Notes: generated by a model from the sequence alone, not told the origin. DNA of 64,000 nt from Saprospiraceae bacterium (GCA_020631355.1 JAHDHL010000001.1:519028-583027); one strand, 5' to 3'. Shown: positions 35,457 through 46,028, numbered from the stretch's first letter. Numbers and translations: made by a program.

Positions 35457-37814
35457 ATGGAACAGGATATGGAAAACCAAGTACTTCAATCTTCGAGAGA
35501 CAAAGTTCAGGATTATAATGCTGCGTTTGGAAATATGATCCAAATGCTAAGGAATGATGAGGAAAAGAATTTTTCCCAGATTCTTCATACCCAAGTCCAA
35601 GGTTTGGTCCAATCCATTATTAAGATGGGAGATACAGCTTCCCAACAAATGGATGGTAGTCATTCGGATACCCAGCATCAAAAATTGATTTATGAATGGA
35701 TGAATGGTGCCAAGGAGGGACTCATCCTCCTTAGGGATAGTTTATTCGAACTCACAAAATCAAGGGTACTTTACCACGAAAAGGAACTTTCAAAGGAAAA
35801 GGTCTTGCAATTGGAATCCAGTGTATTGGAAACATTGGATAATTATCATAAGGAAGCTACCATTTTTCAGGACGCATTCTGGGAAGACAAACAATTAGCT
35901 AAGAAAGTCAAGAAATGGGTTCATCAGAATAACCCCTGGTCAACATACAAGGAACAATTCGAACAATTATCGGAGCAGGTAGATAGTATTCAGGAACAGG
36001 AACAAGTACTGAAATCATATGCTGATTGTTTCCAGTCTATCCGTGTAGAGATATTGAATTTTTTCCAATATCATTTGGCGCCATTGAAAGGTGCTAAGGA
36101 TAGCATTCCGAATCTGATAAATGAACTGATTGATAATCAGGAACCCTCTACATACAAGAAAACGGCAAGCCAAATCAAGAAGAATATAGAGGGCTATGCA
36201 TATGTACCCTCAGTTGAGATTCATACCGAAAAATTGGAATCCATTGTAGATGAATTGGAAGAAAGTAAACGGTATATCGTAGGATATGAGGGAGGTGATT
36301 TGGTATATATAGAATCCGGAATCAAACGTGCTTTGAGTACCTGGTTGGATTCAGAAACGACCAATACATTATATGATTTGGTCAATCTGACGCAAGATAT
36401 TGAAGGGCGATTGAGCATGTGTGAATTAGGGCTTCGCAATGCCATGGATTTTGCACAGCAAAACAATCAACCCATCAATAATGGAGAGGTTGTGGCATCC
36501 CTTGAATCCATTAATGAAACCCTTGAGCAGAAAAGGGAACAGATAAGCGAGTTGGAATCGGGGATGAATGACTTATTGGAAAAGGAGTTACGGGTTGTTA
36601 GGATGTTCGAACCTGATTTCCTGTCTGTCTCGATTTCTTCCACACTCAACCAATACCAACGTTACCAACTCCAAGGGTGGCAACAAACCAAAAAATGGTT
36701 CAGGGAATTGGTCCAGCCCGTTACCCAATATGTGGAAAAGGCAAAAAGAGAAAGTAGATTGTCTGCTTCTGAGAAGATGATTCGTTTGGTTCGTCACCGT
36801 ACACCACATCCATCATTGAAACATTATACCAATATGTTCCTGACCAAGGGATATATCGGTGATTCTTTTTATGTACAAAGGGATGAACAACAAAATCGGA
36901 TCAAGCAACTTGTGGATGATTGGTCCTTAGGATATCGGGGATCCTTACTGCTTTCGGGAAAAAGATATGTTGGAAAAACATCTTTGGCCATTTGGATAAA
37001 GCATGTGTTTTTCAAGGATAATTGCATTGACCTCAAGCCCAATACAATCATCAATATCAAAGGAAGGAAACATGAGGCGGGATTTGATTTGAAATCGAGC
37101 CTGGATTTTCTGATCAAGTATAGCCTCCAGTCCAAGCCCATGATACTGATTGATGATTTGTCTGAATGGGAAAGCGAGGAATTCAGTGTTTCCCAAAACA
37201 TTCGGAGCTTACTCAAGGTAATCGACCAGTATTCCAATAAATTCTTTTTCGTTGTTACAATGGATAAGAGTTTCCAACAACAAGTGGAAGCATTCTTTGA
37301 CATCCAAAAAGTTTTCCATTGTGAAATCAATGTCGGATATATGGGATTGGAAGAAGTCATGAAAGCCATTTTGATTCGGCACAATGCCACTCAATCCCAA
37401 ATCAGTAATGCTTCCGGGCAAATTCTGGATGGTCCATCCATTCAGGGCATCATCCAACAAATCCATAAAGGGTCCGAGGGCATCATAGGTGAATCCCTGA
37501 TGAGATGGGCCTATGCATTCGAATCCAAGGGAGAACATATCATTACCCCGAAATATAGGTTGAATTACGATTTTCCAAAGTATCTGAGTGATGATTCCAG
37601 AACGATACTCACCACACTGATGGAAAAGAGAAAATCGAATGAATATGAATTGAGAAAAAAATTCGGAACCGTATTCAAACAGGATTTCAGACCTGTGGTA
37701 CAACGACTGTTTCATTTGGGTATCCTACAAAGGAATCTCGATGGAAGCATGGAAATCAATCCTTTCCTTGTCAATGATATCGAAAGGATACTGAATTATA
37801 CAAGAAGGAGTTAA
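35457..37814 (+). CDS. P-loop ATPase with long coiled-coil N-terminus and C-terminal winged helix
   Basis: 785 aa with no signal peptide. The first 440 residues are helical and heptad-like (IDELQ-type segments such as ESINETLEQKREQISELES). A P-loop NTPase domain follows (about 470-690): Walker A LLSGKRYVGKTS near 498-509 and Walker B PMILIDDLSEWE near 560-571. The tail (about 700-785, SDDSRTILTTLMEKRKSNEY) has a winged-helix look. The layout suggests a STAND/AAA-type regulatory or DNA-associated ATPase. I do not recognise a named family. It is the first gene of an operon with an MscS-like channel and an antiporter, which hints at ATP-linked control of ion flow. Confidence 0.7.
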   Translation: MEQDMENQVLQSSRDKVQDYNAAFGNMIQMLRNDEEKNFSQILHTQVQGLVQSIIKMGDTASQQMDGSHSDTQHQKLIYEWMNGAKEGLILLRDSLFELTKSRVLYHEKELSKEKVLQLESSVLETLDNYHKEATIFQDAFWEDKQLAKKVKKWVHQNNPWSTYKEQFEQLSEQVDSIQEQEQVLKSYADCFQSIRVEILNFFQYHLAPLKGAKDSIPNLINELIDNQEPSTYKKTASQIKKNIEGYAYVPSVEIHTEKLESIVDELEESKRYIVGYEGGDLVYIESGIKRALSTWLDSETTNTLYDLVNLTQDIEGRLSMCELGLRNAMDFAQQNNQPINNGEVVASLESINETLEQKREQISELESGMNDLLEKELRVVRMFEPDFLSVSISSTLNQYQRYQLQGWQQTKKWFRELVQPVTQYVEKAKRESRLSASEKMIRLVRHRTPHPSLKHYTNMFLTKGYIGDSFYVQRDEQQNRIKQLVDDWSLGYRGSLLLSGKRYVGKTSLAIWIKHVFFKDNCIDLKPNTIINIKGRKHEAGFDLKSSLDFLIKYSLQSKPMILIDDLSEWESEEFSVSQNIRSLLKVIDQYSNKFFFVVTMDKSFQQQVEAFFDIQKVFHCEINVGYMGLEEVMKAILIRHNATQSQISNASGQILDGPSIQGIIQQIHKGSEGIIGESLMRWAYAFESKGEHIITPKYRLNYDFPKYLSDDSRTILTTLMEKRKSNEYELRKKFGTVFKQDFRPVVQRLFHLGILQRNLDGSMEINPFLVNDIERILNYTRRS

Positions 37815-37829
37815 ACATAAATATCCATT

Positions 37830-38540
37830 ATGGAGAATTTTTCATTCAATGGAACATATATCATCAGAGGGGTTATATTATTGGTCCTTTTTTATGCCAT
37901 CATAATGATGTTGATATATGTATTGGAACATACGAGTTGGTTAGGGAATTACCGCACCAAATTGGCAGGTAGGCTCAAGAAATCCCTACATATCATAGAA
38001 CCTATTTCGTTTTTGTTGGGTATCTGTATTTTCATATCATTCAATCCGATGGTCAATGGATTCATTACGGCCATATTCTTGGTATTTGCCTACTTTCCCA
38101 TCCGAAATTATTTCATTGGCAGGATGCTCATTCTATCGAATCAGTTATCCATAGGCCAACATATGACTACGGAAAAAGAGGATGGAATCCTAAAGGAAAT
38201 AGGCAGATTGGGCCTGACGGTTCAGACGGATGAGGGAAATGCTTTTATCAACTACCACCAACTTCTCCAGCAAGGATACACAACCAGACAGGATACACCC
38301 AATGGTAGTTTTATCCAACTGAATATCCAAGGGGATAAGGAGGGGGATGCCTTGGCCCAAAACATCAAGGATAAACTCTTTGATTGTCCTTATCTGGATG
38401 AGATGTACCAACCCGAAATCAGAAAGGACCACGCATCACCATCAATAGTAAAGGTGAAAATACTATTGAAACAGGATAAGTACAGGAATCATTTCCTGGA
38501 CTTGTTAAAAGAATGGAATTACGAATATCACATACTATAG
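37830..38540 (+). CDS. MscS-like mechanosensitive channel family protein
   Basis: 236 aa. Two or three hydrophobic segments (VILLVLFYAIIMMLIYVLE, then IIEPISFLLGICIFISF) are followed by the pore-like helix and beta domain: FPIRNYFIGRMLILSNQLSI aligns with the MscS LSNLAAGVLLVMFRPF region, and ILKEIGRLGLTVQTDEGNAF with its GTVxxxxxxxTTMRTADGK segment. A C-terminal alpha/beta part ends FLDLLKEWN. It is shorter than E. coli MscS (286 aa) and divergent in the pore, so channel function is inferred. It is 15 bases after the ATPase gene. Confidence 0.7.
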   Translation: MENFSFNGTYIIRGVILLVLFYAIIMMLIYVLEHTSWLGNYRTKLAGRLKKSLHIIEPISFLLGICIFISFNPMVNGFITAIFLVFAYFPIRNYFIGRMLILSNQLSIGQHMTTEKEDGILKEIGRLGLTVQTDEGNAFINYHQLLQQGYTTRQDTPNGSFIQLNIQGDKEGDALAQNIKDKLFDCPYLDEMYQPEIRKDHASPSIVKVKILLKQDKYRNHFLDLLKEWNYEYHIL

Positions 38541-38598
38541 CATCAGGATACCCCGATTCGAGTTGTATCCCAATATTTAAAATCTAGATACCGAAATA

Positions 38599-39900
38599 AT
38601 GGAAATCTTAAGTTCATATAACCTTATTATAGAAGCCAGTGTAATCCTGATTTTGTCATTCTTCTTTGGAGAATTGGCAAAGAGAACCAACATACCATCC
38701 GTCTTGATGCTCATTATTCTGGGTATTGTTCTGAAGATCGGATTGGACAATATGGCAGCGGAAGAAGTCGACTTCTTTCCGATACTGGAAGTATTGGGAA
38801 TCGTGGGATTGATTATGATTGTATTAGAAGCTGCCTTGGAATTGGAACTCAAGCGGGAAAAACTATTTCCTATTCTGAAAGCATTCGGAATTGCTATGGT
38901 CGGTCTGTTTGCCTCTGCCTATGTTGCGGCATTGATATTGCATACATTCATTCCTGAAATGACCATGGAAACGGCTTGGATTTATGCTACTCCATTATCC
39001 ATATTGTCCAGTGCCATCATCATTCCCAGCGTAGCTGGACTTAAGAATGATAAGAAAGAATTCCATATTTACGAAAGTACGTTTTCGGATATCTTGGGTA
39101 TCATGATGTTCTATTTTCTTTCCGGGCAAATCGAGGAGGCAGCACATGCTTCGGAGCACTCCACAGGTATTTCAGGTTTCCTTATTAATATTGTCATTAC
39201 CATAGTCATCTCATTAATAGCCAGTTATCTGATTGTACTGATTTTCCAGAACATCAGAAGCCATACGAAGCTATTTCTATTGATTGCAGTCTTATTACTG
39301 CTTTATGCATTGGGTAAGAAGATGCACCTTTCTTCGTTAATCATCATTCTCATCTTTGGTTTATTGATTGCCAATATGAAATTATTCTTCAGGGGATTTC
39401 TCAAGAAATTCCTGGTATACGAGAAAGCTCACCATATCTATGAGGGATTGCACATTATTACCATGGAAACGGCATTCGTGGTTAGAACGTTCTTCTTTGT
39501 CGTATTCGGTATGACCATTTCTTTGGTTTCCTTATTGAATCTCAATGTGGCACTGATTAGTTTATTGATTATTGTATCGATTTATATCATCAGGTTCGTT
39601 CTTTTGAGAATCGTTATAGGTAAGGATATCCTACCTCAGTTATTCATTGCACCCAGGGGGTTGATTACTGTACTATTGTTTTATGCCATTCCGGAAAGTG
39701 CCCAGGTTGAGAATTTCGAGGCAGGAATACTCCTGTTCATCATTATTGGTACGAGTCTGATAATGACATTTGCCATGATTGCTGATAAATCAAGGTCTTC
39801 AGCAGCATTGGTGGAGGCCAAACAGACATCCATTGGATACAAAAGATGGAAAGCTCCTACGATAGAGGATGTTTCCAATGATGATTCGAATGGGCATTAA
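38599..39900 (+). CDS. Cation:proton antiporter (CPA/KefB-like membrane domain)
   Basis: 433 aa with about twelve hydrophobic segments. The opening LILSFFFGELAKRTNIPSVL with LMLIILGIVLKIGL is typical of CPA exchangers, and ATPLSILSSAIIIPSVAGL and STFSDILGIMMFYF carry the conserved membrane region with an acidic residue (SD). The C-terminal cytosolic tail is short and has no RCK/TrkA domain. It would exchange Na+ or K+ for H+. It is 58 bases after the MscS-like gene, and faces the K+ channel gene tail-to-tail with a 6-base gap. Confidence 0.88.
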   Translation: MEILSSYNLIIEASVILILSFFFGELAKRTNIPSVLMLIILGIVLKIGLDNMAAEEVDFFPILEVLGIVGLIMIVLEAALELELKREKLFPILKAFGIAMVGLFASAYVAALILHTFIPEMTMETAWIYATPLSILSSAIIIPSVAGLKNDKKEFHIYESTFSDILGIMMFYFLSGQIEEAAHASEHSTGISGFLINIVITIVISLIASYLIVLIFQNIRSHTKLFLLIAVLLLLYALGKKMHLSSLIIILIFGLLIANMKLFFRGFLKKFLVYEKAHHIYEGLHIITMETAFVVRTFFFVVFGMTISLVSLLNLNVALISLLIIVSIYIIRFVLLRIVIGKDILPQLFIAPRGLITVLLFYAIPESAQVENFEAGILLFIIIGTSLIMTFAMIADKSRSSAALVEAKQTSIGYKRWKAPTIEDVSNDDSNGH

Positions 39901-39906
39901 TATATT

Positions 39907-40881
39907 TTAATGGGGTAATTCCTCTCCGCAAGAATGGCAGAAAGTTGCATTAGGATGGTGTTGTTGATTGTAACAACGGCTGCATCGCTTGGAAGAATCG
40001 AACATTAGTTCCCTGACTTTCAGACTGATTTCAGCTGTAACGATTCCGGTAGGTACTGCAATGACTCCATACCCCATAACCATGATAATGGTCGCACAGA
40101 AACGACCAATCGGAGTAATGGGTGTGATATCGCCATATCCTACAGTGGTTAGTGTGACAATAGCCCAATAAATCCCTTTGGGAATATTATCAAAATTGGG
40201 ATTCACCTGTCCTTCAACCAAATGGAGAAGCGAGCCGATCAGGACTGAAATCAATAAGATAAAGGAAACAAAGACGTAAATCTTAATCTTACTTGATTTG
40301 AGCGCTTCTATAATAATAGAGCCCTCCTTGACAAAATGTCCCATCTTGAAAATCCTGAAAATCCTCAGTAGCCTCAATGCCCTGACAATCATCAGGTTTT
40401 GTACATTGATGAATACCAAACCAATATATGCAGGTATGATGGCCAATAAATCCACTATTCCAAAAAAGGAGGTAGCGTATTTTATAGGATTTTTAGAACT
40501 GTACAGTCTCAGAATATATTCAATGGTAAAGATGATGGTGAACATCCATTCCAAGAAGAAAAATATCCACCAATAGGCTGATTTGACTTCCGAAACTGAC
40601 TCCATGATAACAGCCACGACACTCAGTAGGATAATCCAAATCATGAATGTATCAAATCGTCGGCCTTCTTCTGTTTCCGACTCATTGATGATAATATTCA
40701 ATTTTTCCCTTTGGTCGGAATTGATTTGCTTGTCCAATTGTGACTTGCACCACAATGCAGATGAAAAAATGATTTTTTTCATCCATTCGGAGATATTGAT
40801 GAGTACCTTTTTCGAACCCGATAAGAGTTTGTTGAAGGAATCAAATATCCAATTAATGAATGCTATGAACTGGTCGACCAA
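39907..40881 (-). CDS. Voltage-gated-like potassium channel with C-terminal zinc ribbon
   Basis: 324 aa. Six-TM ion-transporter fold: S4-like arginine pattern MIVRALRLLRIFRIFKMG near residue 170, and the pore with ALTTVGYGD-type selectivity filter (IVTLTTVGYGDITP near 242). S6 follows (TIIMVMGYGVIAVPTGIV). The last 25 residues carry CSRCYNQ...FCHSCGEE, two CXXC pairs of a zinc ribbon, a tail not usual for bacterial Kv channels. It converges with the antiporter gene, so K+ and H+ transport genes are grouped here. Confidence 0.92.
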   Translation of the reverse strand: MVDQFIAFINWIFDSFNKLLSGSKKVLINISEWMKKIIFSSALWCKSQLDKQINSDQREKLNIIINESETEEGRRFDTFMIWIILLSVVAVIMESVSEVKSAYWWIFFFLEWMFTIIFTIEYILRLYSSKNPIKYATSFFGIVDLLAIIPAYIGLVFINVQNLMIVRALRLLRIFRIFKMGHFVKEGSIIIEALKSSKIKIYVFVSFILLISVLIGSLLHLVEGQVNPNFDNIPKGIYWAIVTLTTVGYGDITPITPIGRFCATIIMVMGYGVIAVPTGIVTAEISLKVRELMFDSSKRCSRCYNQQHHPNATFCHSCGEELPH

Positions 40882-40984
40882 GTTGTATTATCCTGTTGAT
40901 TGAATAAGTAATGTTTCAATGTATGTAAAAACTACAATTAATGCTGACTTTACTTTCCATAAAGCAGGATATGTGCAAGGGGTA

Positions 40985-43900
40985 TTATCCCTTGATGAAT
41001 TTTTCAAGATGAACGTGGGTCCCATTTTCATAAATCCGTACAAAGTAAATTCCATTAGGTAGGAATTTGATATCCACGGATGTACTACCAGACTCGATAT
41101 TCCCCTCATGTAATACCTTTCCATTCAAATCCAGTATTTGGTATGATCCTGAAGATGTATTCATAATATTGAATGAGCCATCATTAGGGGTAGGGGAAAT
41201 ACCAATGGTTTCCTTTCTTATTATTTGGATAGGAATGGTTTCGGAATAGGTGAAAGACCCATCAAAATCCGTTTGTTTCAGGCGATAGTAGGAAATTCCA
41301 CCATAAGGATTGTAATCCCATGTAGAATACTTGAGTAACCCTTCTGATGTGCCGGCTCCATCCATGATTTCAATGATTTCCCAATCCACACCATTTTTGG
41401 AACGTTCTACAGTGAAGTAATCATTGTTGATTTCTGATACTGTTACCCACTCCAAAAGGACATCCTGATTCCTGAGTTGAGCATCAAATGATAATAACTC
41501 TATGGGAAGTAATGGTGTGGTCGTAGCATTGATAGAACCGATGGTAATATATCGAGTCTGATTCATCGGGATGATAGAGCTACCGATTCCTGATATGATA
41601 ATGGAACCCTCTGTGATGGTCACATCCGGACTTCCATAAATGGACGCATTGGAAAAATCACCATCCGTATCCACCAGTAATCGAATGTCATTGATGTCAA
41701 AAGAACCCAATTCATCCCATTCTATGACAATGGTATATGCATCACTGAAATTGGTATTCGTGATTTTCCATTCCCTTTCTAGCCTTGACTCAATACCTGC
41801 GGGCCTTTCCATGACACTACCCGGATTAGGGTCGTATAATAAACCTGTATCATGTCCCATGACAACGCTGGAAACGTCATTCGAGATGCTGGTTGTATTC
41901 TGATTGTTGTCATTGGCGATGTTCCCAATATAAATCGAATGGGTAGCATCTCTATTAGTGGATTGTTTTTGCTCCAATGAACTTGCATCATCCCTTGATA
42001 TTGCTATGATTTCGTTATGGTAATTAGGATTTGCATCCGCATCCCAAATCACCTCATTCCTAGAGTTGATATAATCTCCATTGGTTCCACCAAGGGCATT
42101 ACTCAATGTATATGCATATTTAATGGAGAGATAAGTTTCGATTTTTTGCAAGTCGGTTCCAGACATTTGGTCATTCCCCAAATAGGCTATGATTTCGGCA
42201 ATATCCCCCTCATAATATAATCCTCCTCCGGTAGATGCTATCGTAGTATTGCTATTATTGCCTGTAATAGAAATAGCTGTATTATCACTATTGAGAATTT
42301 GTCCGTTTTTTCTGATGGATTGGAAATCAGAGGTGCCATCATGGGAAGTCAGGGCCCATAATGCATCATCACCAGCCGAAAGCCCAGACAAGGTATTGAT
42401 TCTGCCGTCACCACTACTAATACCTGCATCCCAGAATACGCGGCCATTTTCCCAAGGTAGATGGGATGATATCCCTCCACCAACGACGCTTTCCCTGAAA
42501 ATTGTTGATTGATGAGGGGCTGCATTCAAGCGAGTAATAATGAAAATACTGAAATCGGAGTAGGTATTTGTTCCTACGATTCCTCCTGAAATCTGGAATT
42601 TGTCATCCATTCCGTTGAATGACAATACTGGATTATAGTTGATTAATTTATCATTGGATATGGATAAATCGGGACCCAATCCTGATGCAAGATGATTCTC
42701 CTGACTCTGATCCCTCCAAAGATTTACCTGGCTACTAGGGTCAGATGAAATATTCTTATCTGCGGACAACCATAACCCCAAATCCTGATATATACCACCA
42801 GGAGCATCAGTAGGTAATAATCCTAGGGTGAATCTGTCTCCATCCTGTAAATCAATTCCTTGGAAAAGGACATCGGCCTGTCCCTCATAATCATCTTTAT
42901 GGGTGCTCGTGTTAGGGATATGTGTTTCATCAGCAAAACTACCATTGCCATTGGAATCAATGATAAGGGCTATGTTTTCAAGATCTCCGATTGATAATTC
43001 TGATAAATCGAATGTTAGGTCTACCGCTCCTACATCGACAGGGGATGAGGAGATATCGACTTCACTCACGGCCCAAATTTTAACCATTCTTGATACAATG
43101 ATGGATGGGATATCAGTGACTTCAGAAAAGCTGGTCGCTCCATTATCAGAACCCCAAATCAGGAATTCCGTATCATCCAGTCCTTGTGGATTATTGATTT
43201 GTATGATACCCGTTCCCTTAGCATTATCATGAATGTTGCTGGCATCCATTCGACCAATCCCTGCAACATCATGGTCATAATTCCCATTCGGGATATCATC
43301 CTCGTCATATAAGTCAGTCACGATATTCAAGCCACCATATTTGGCACTGAGATAATTATCCACAATGATTTTCTGAGCGGTATTCAGAGGTGCTTGGTAG
43401 GCTATGATTTCATAGAAATTACCCGAAACTTGTTGGCTCATATTTCCTAATTCACCCAATGGAATAGCATTATCTGCGCTTCCAATATTCAGGGAAGTAG
43501 TGTTCCCATTAGAATGAATTCCTAAAGTATTACTGGCACAATCCGTCTGGAAAGAGATGATATTATCAATTCCGAAAATACTGGGCAGGGTGGATGAATA
43601 ATCAGAATTACCAATATCGGAATATCCAATCATACCCGTATTAGGTGTTTGTTCATATTTAAGACTGAAATCCGAATTGATGATGAGTGGGTTATCATTC
43701 CCATTATCAATAGCATTCAAAGTGAAGAAAACTGAACCATAAGTCAGGTTCTTCTCTTGGTTTCCTGTAAGGAATTGCGGATTCGCAGCTGAGGCATCAA
43801 ATTGTAATGACGGTAGGGTTCCCATATTGAATGTGGGTTCATTGGGAGCCATGGATGTATAATGATTCTGGTTTCCGCTGAGGTCTGACCATTGACTGAT

Positions 43901-45544
43901 GGGACTCCCATTACTAGGTGATGATTCATCTCCTGTTATATTACTACCATCCAACCAGAGAGCAAGTGACGAAACACCATTGGTGGAGCCCACACCACCT
44001 GGACCATCATTCAAAGAGGTATTCGCCGTAAGGCTATTAACGGGATCTACCTCCACAATACTCAAAACCAAGCTGTCGTAACCATTACTAGCCAGTCCTA
44101 CGTCACTATAATGATATGTCGTTGATGTAATATTGGTGGAAGTACTTCCATCGGGGAAAGTATAATCTCCTCCGGAGCAAATCAATATGTCATCTAGCCC
44201 TATGATCGTTTTATTATCGAGATAACCTAAGAGTTGGATGTTTTTCAATTGTCCGTCATAAGGAAAGGCCGAATAGGTATATAAATCTGAGGTAATGCGG
44301 TATTCCCCACTAGAGGATTGGATGATGAATAAAGGATAACTTCCCTCGTAAGGCCTCAGTTTGAGATTCAGCCCATCTGTAAAATTGGTTTCAGTAGCGA
44401 TAAGTTCATTGCCTTGGTATTCAAAAAGGTAAGCTGTGCTATCCACTTCCGTAGCGGTTTTGTTCCAAGGGCCATAGAATGTGGCATTATCCAATTGCTC
44501 ATCAACAATAATGGATTTAATACTATCAATATGAGAATCCAGAATGTAGAAATTCCTCGCCCTTACCGCTTTGCCAGGAGTAAGATTATTGGGGAATTTG
44601 ATACCCTCAAAAACGGTATAGTCCCGATTGTCAATGTTACCTGCATCACCCATCCTCAATGTTCCCTCGGAGTTATCCATGAGTAAACCCATTGAGGGTG
44701 CATTACCTAGGGCATCGGATGAAAAGGCAGCCCAGCCGGCATTAGTTGTAAAACTCTGTGTGTATGCACCGAAAGTACCTGTATACTCCTGATATGTATG
44801 GTCGGTATTGGATACGAACCAATGATCATAAGTGGAACGTCTAACACCTCCCCAAGGGATATTGATGAAATTCATGCTATCATCACCGAAATTGTACATG
44901 AGCAAATCCACTTGTATGATACCATTTCCAAGGTTCTTGAATTGGGTATAATACATCATTGAGGAAGTGTATCCTGATAGCAGGTTTCCATCCGTATGGG
45001 CTTGTAATCCCCAATTGACAACAGTGTAGCTGTTTTGGCTGGCATCATAAAATTCAGCAACTATTGGGGAGTAGAAAGGTTGGGTTTGTTCGGGCGTTCT
45101 AAGATAAACACCTGCCTGATGGATGAAATAGGGCATGTTGGCTCCAGGATTGTTCAATGTACCATCTACTGCTACCATTTGCCAGACTTCATCGATCCAA
45201 GGGGCCTTAGCCGGGTATTGTGGAGGGACTGTTTCACCGGATGAAGTCAGGAAAGAATAAATCTGTGCTCCTTTTCCGATTCTCAATTCATAAGATTGGT
45301 CAGGATTACTTGGGTGGTCATATTTCAATAGGGCATGATACACATCCGATTCTGGGAAAGGGGATGCCCAAAAGGAATTGGATGGAATATAGGTATCGGT
45401 AAAACTGAAATTGGATGCATCGAAAGCCGCAGGGCCATTATCAGGGAAAATGGCTGTTTTGAGGCTATCCAGGTTTTGGCCGGATAGAAACGGCACATGA
45501 CTCAACATCCCGAAAAGGATAAGAAATGATAGTTTGGAATACAT
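40985..45544 (-). CDS. Large secreted T9SS cargo protein with LamG/ConA-like repeats
   Basis: 1519 aa. An N-terminal signal (SFLILFGMLSHVPFLSG) precedes a first 450-aa part that begins with SNSFWASPFPESD and has no family I can name. Two copies of a lectin-like (ConA/LamG) unit follow, each opening with LWLDGSNI or LWLSADKNI and having W.DLSGNQNH or WRDQSQENH. After that come IELLSFDAQLRN, an FN3-like TVERSKNGVDW, and the type A T9SS sorting tail (last 70 residues: ISPTPNDGSFNI, then LPNGIYFVRIYENG and KFIKG). It is therefore exported by T9SS and likely binds glycans at the cell surface. It is flanked by a 506-bp gap on its upstream side. Confidence 0.88.
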   Translation of the reverse strand: MYSKLSFLILFGMLSHVPFLSGQNLDSLKTAIFPDNGPAAFDASNFSFTDTYIPSNSFWASPFPESDVYHALLKYDHPSNPDQSYELRIGKGAQIYSFLTSSGETVPPQYPAKAPWIDEVWQMVAVDGTLNNPGANMPYFIHQAGVYLRTPEQTQPFYSPIVAEFYDASQNSYTVVNWGLQAHTDGNLLSGYTSSMMYYTQFKNLGNGIIQVDLLMYNFGDDSMNFINIPWGGVRRSTYDHWFVSNTDHTYQEYTGTFGAYTQSFTTNAGWAAFSSDALGNAPSMGLLMDNSEGTLRMGDAGNIDNRDYTVFEGIKFPNNLTPGKAVRARNFYILDSHIDSIKSIIVDEQLDNATFYGPWNKTATEVDSTAYLFEYQGNELIATETNFTDGLNLKLRPYEGSYPLFIIQSSSGEYRITSDLYTYSAFPYDGQLKNIQLLGYLDNKTIIGLDDILICSGGDYTFPDGSTSTNITSTTYHYSDVGLASNGYDSLVLSIVEVDPVNSLTANTSLNDGPGGVGSTNGVSSLALWLDGSNITGDESSPSNGSPISQWSDLSGNQNHYTSMAPNEPTFNMGTLPSLQFDASAANPQFLTGNQEKNLTYGSVFFTLNAIDNGNDNPLIINSDFSLKYEQTPNTGMIGYSDIGNSDYSSTLPSIFGIDNIISFQTDCASNTLGIHSNGNTTSLNIGSADNAIPLGELGNMSQQVSGNFYEIIAYQAPLNTAQKIIVDNYLSAKYGGLNIVTDLYDEDDIPNGNYDHDVAGIGRMDASNIHDNAKGTGIIQINNPQGLDDTEFLIWGSDNGATSFSEVTDIPSIIVSRMVKIWAVSEVDISSSPVDVGAVDLTFDLSELSIGDLENIALIIDSNGNGSFADETHIPNTSTHKDDYEGQADVLFQGIDLQDGDRFTLGLLPTDAPGGIYQDLGLWLSADKNISSDPSSQVNLWRDQSQENHLASGLGPDLSISNDKLINYNPVLSFNGMDDKFQISGGIVGTNTYSDFSIFIITRLNAAPHQSTIFRESVVGGGISSHLPWENGRVFWDAGISSGDGRINTLSGLSAGDDALWALTSHDGTSDFQSIRKNGQILNSDNTAISITGNNSNTTIASTGGGLYYEGDIAEIIAYLGNDQMSGTDLQKIETYLSIKYAYTLSNALGGTNGDYINSRNEVIWDADANPNYHNEIIAISRDDASSLEQKQSTNRDATHSIYIGNIANDNNQNTTSISNDVSSVVMGHDTGLLYDPNPGSVMERPAGIESRLEREWKITNTNFSDAYTIVIEWDELGSFDINDIRLLVDTDGDFSNASIYGSPDVTITEGSIIISGIGSSIIPMNQTRYITIGSINATTTPLLPIELLSFDAQLRNQDVLLEWVTVSEINNDYFTVERSKNGVDWEIIEIMDGAGTSEGLLKYSTWDYNPYGGISYYRLKQTDFDGSFTYSETIPIQIIRKETIGISPTPNDGSFNIMNTSSGSYQILDLNGKVLHEGNIESGSTSVDIKFLPNGIYFVRIYENGTHVHLEKFIKG

Positions 45545-45868
45545 AGGATTCGCTGGTTATTGTGTCTGATGAAATGCTAGGATGATTTGCTGGGGCTAAA
45601 ATAAGACTTTCGGATAATAAGGTATGAATAAAGATGTTAGCAGGGTATATGCCATTAAGTTAATCAGGTAATTTGGCCTTTAAACGCTATTCGTATGACT
45701 AAAAGCATTTATCTGTTTTTTACTTGAGTTTATCTAAGAAGCTGGCATATTGCTCTTTTCATACATACCTTCTATCTGGAAATCATGTGTTAGATTAGGT
45801 TGTTGAAGAATTGTGCCAAATGTTAAAATCTTTTGTTCTAATCTTTTCTTTAAATAATCTTTTATGTA

Positions 45869-45876
45869 TACATTTG
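45869..45876 (+). promoter_or_regulatory. Putative -7 element TACATTTG ahead of the right-hand cluster
   Basis: An exact TAnnTTTG match 174 bases ahead of the first gene of the cluster (46051). No TTTG at the right -33 spacing was found. If used, the leader would be about 165 bases and would include the hairpin at 46011. Confidence 0.4.
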
Positions 45877-46010
45877 GTTAAGAACACTTTATTAAACTAT
45901 TTTAAATAAAAGATAAACTAATTCATTCACCAAAGATGGATGAATCCCTTAACTACTCTTATACCAACAAAAATAAATTAGCGTAAGTTGGATGATGTAG
46001 AGTAGTAATT

Positions 46011-46028
46011 ACACCCATACTTGGGTGT
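46011..46028 (+). other. Small hairpin in the leader of the right-hand cluster
   Basis: ACACCCA (46011-46017) pairs with TGGGTGT (46022-46028) around a 4-nt loop, 22 bases before the start codon at 46051. There is no T run, so it is not a terminator; it could be an operator or translational control element. Confidence 0.45.
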
